In this document: piece after piece, positions 6,661 to 6,992 of the stretch
Position numbering within the stretch: the stretch's first letter is position 1
How the letters are laid out: each line of letters begins with the position of its first letter
Assembly (NCBI GenBank): GCA_025361325.1
Contig: JANYAL010000059.1
Coordinates: 1 to 6,992 of the forward strand
Length of the DNA stretch: 6,992 nucleotides
Reading direction: 5' to 3'
From: Bacteroidota bacterium
GTDB taxonomy: Bacteria > Bacteroidota > Bacteroidia > Chitinophagales > Chitinophagaceae
Program-made: the position numbers and the translations under genes
Notes under the pieces: generated by a model
The model's database searches: none
Seen by the model: only the letters and a program-made list of their open reading frames with translations
What the model was told of the DNA's origin: nothing

Positions 6661-6811
6661 GCTTACCCCCGCCCAAACGGGTCATCCGGGCGTGCGGTAT
6701 CCGGCATCCAGCCTGCGAGTGTTCAGATGGTGTACAGGTTGCGTATTTGTTGCAGGAAACCGCATGCTTTCCCCTTGCAGTACACATGCTGGATTCAACC
6801 TGTCTGCAACC
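6661..6811. repeat. GC-rich segment with many inverted matches (possible structured RNA or dispersed repeat)
   Basis: Several inverted matches occur within 150 bp: GCGTGCGGT (6690-6698) with ACCGCATGC (6759-6767, one G-T pair); ATCCAGC (6706-6712) with GCTGGAT (6788-6794); GTGTAC (6730-6735) with GTACAC (6780-6785); ACAGGTTG (6734-6741) with CAACCTGT (6796-6803); GTTGCAG (6749-6755) with CTGCAAC (6804-6810); and a local hairpin GGAAA (6755-6759) with TTTCC (6768-6772). There are also direct repeats: ATCCGG at 6684 and 6699, and TTGCAG at 6750 and 6775. Several pairings cross, so they are either alternatives or a pseudoknot. I do not recognise a known riboswitch in either strand; the conserved boxes of cobalamin, TPP and SAM-I riboswitches are absent, and I could not match the Moco motif from memory. 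Strand is unknown. Confidence 0.4.
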
Positions 6812-6862
6812 AGCTACCTTTTAAAAATGGAGTAAGCCGCCAATTCCGCCAAATCCGACAGC

Positions 6863-6897
6863 TTTGATGTTTCCGGAAATTCCTGCTATTATATTTG
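6863..6897 (+). promoter_or_regulatory. Candidate Bacteroidota-type promoter pointing out of the window
   Basis: TATATTTG at 6890-6897 fits the Bacteroidota -7 consensus TAnnTTTG exactly, and TTTG at 6863-6866 lies 23 bp upstream as a -33 element, at the wide end of the reported spacing. Transcription would begin near 6904 and run toward the right edge, divergent from the moa operon. The target gene is not visible in the window. An AT-rich stretch can give such matches by chance. Confidence 0.35.
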
Positions 6898-6992
6898 TGT
6901 TTGGACCCTTGAAGCTCAAAAACAAACGGGGATAGCTATGGAATAATGGATGATGTGTAATCAGCATCCATATCCATTTCGGCTAGGTTTTG

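Larger units (their letters stand above)
6546..6992. other. 447-bp non-coding stretch upstream of moaA
   Basis: No gene is supported here. Two overlapping short plus-strand frames (6635-6835 and 6639-6824, 66 and 61 codons) have no recognisable family, are rich in Cys, Pro and Arg, and lie over a segment with inverted repeats, so I treat them as chance. The part next to moaA (6546-6660) is AT-rich. It should hold the operon promoter, but no TAnnTTTG element lies on the minus strand; the nearest is TAACTTAG, with no TTG at the proper distance. A GC-rich structured segment and a plus-strand promoter candidate are listed separately. A 14-codon frame beginning ATG 6950 runs off the right edge and cannot be judged. 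Confidence 0.6.

Noticed and set aside
6635..6835. Small plus-strand open frame of 66 codons, with a 61-codon frame overlapping it
   Set aside because: No recognised family, no supporting start signal, unusual composition, and it lies over a segment full of inverted matches; two overlapping frames open together suggest high GC rather than coding.

Overview
The window holds one nearly complete molybdenum cofactor (Moco) biosynthesis operon on the minus strand, about positions 6545 to 751. It is flanked by the 3' end of a plus-strand phosphatase gene (2-673) and by a 447-bp non-coding stretch at the right edge. The organism is most likely a member of the Bacteroidota, perhaps Chitinophagaceae. 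Three things point that way: the bifunctional MoaC-MoaB protein, a MoeB-rhodanese protein without the zinc cysteines, and start sites with no strong Shine-Dalgarno sequence. One match to the Bacteroidota promoter signature TAnnTTTG adds weak support. The lineage is an inference from family knowledge; no rRNA or other taxonomic marker is present.

Layout, read in the direction of transcription (right to left): moaA (6545-5565), a 90-bp gap containing a perfect 10-bp palindrome, moeA (5474-4272), a TauE/SafE-type membrane permease (4279-3542, overlapping moeA by 8 bp), a 43-bp gap with a small hairpin, moaD (3498-3268), moeB-rhodanese (3271-2135, ATGA overlap with moaD), moaE (2138-1692, ATGA overlap with moeB), and a moaC-moaB fusion (1662-751). 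The phosphatase gene converges on the operon, with 77 bp between the two stop codons.

The genes cover most of the pathway. MoaA and the MoaC half of the fusion turn GTP into cyclic pyranopterin monophosphate. MoaD and MoaE form molybdopterin (MPT) synthase. The MoeB half of the MoeB-rhodanese protein adenylates the MoaD C-terminus, and its rhodanese half probably delivers the sulfur. The MoaB/MogA half of the fusion adenylates MPT and MoeA inserts molybdate. No mobA (nucleotide addition), no modABC molybdate transporter and no molybdoenzyme is visible in this window. The permease inside the operon is therefore a candidate oxyanion or sulfur-anion transporter linked to the pathway.

The right-hand non-coding stretch (6546-6992) contains a GC-rich segment (about 6661-6811) with several inverted matches of 5-9 bp, one of them containing a G-T pair, which resembles a structured RNA or a dispersed repeat. 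It also contains a plausible plus-strand promoter (6863-6897) pointing out of the window. I found no convincing promoter for moaA. Apart from that stretch, the window looks like a well-preserved conventional biosynthetic operon, and I see no evidence for a wholly new system.
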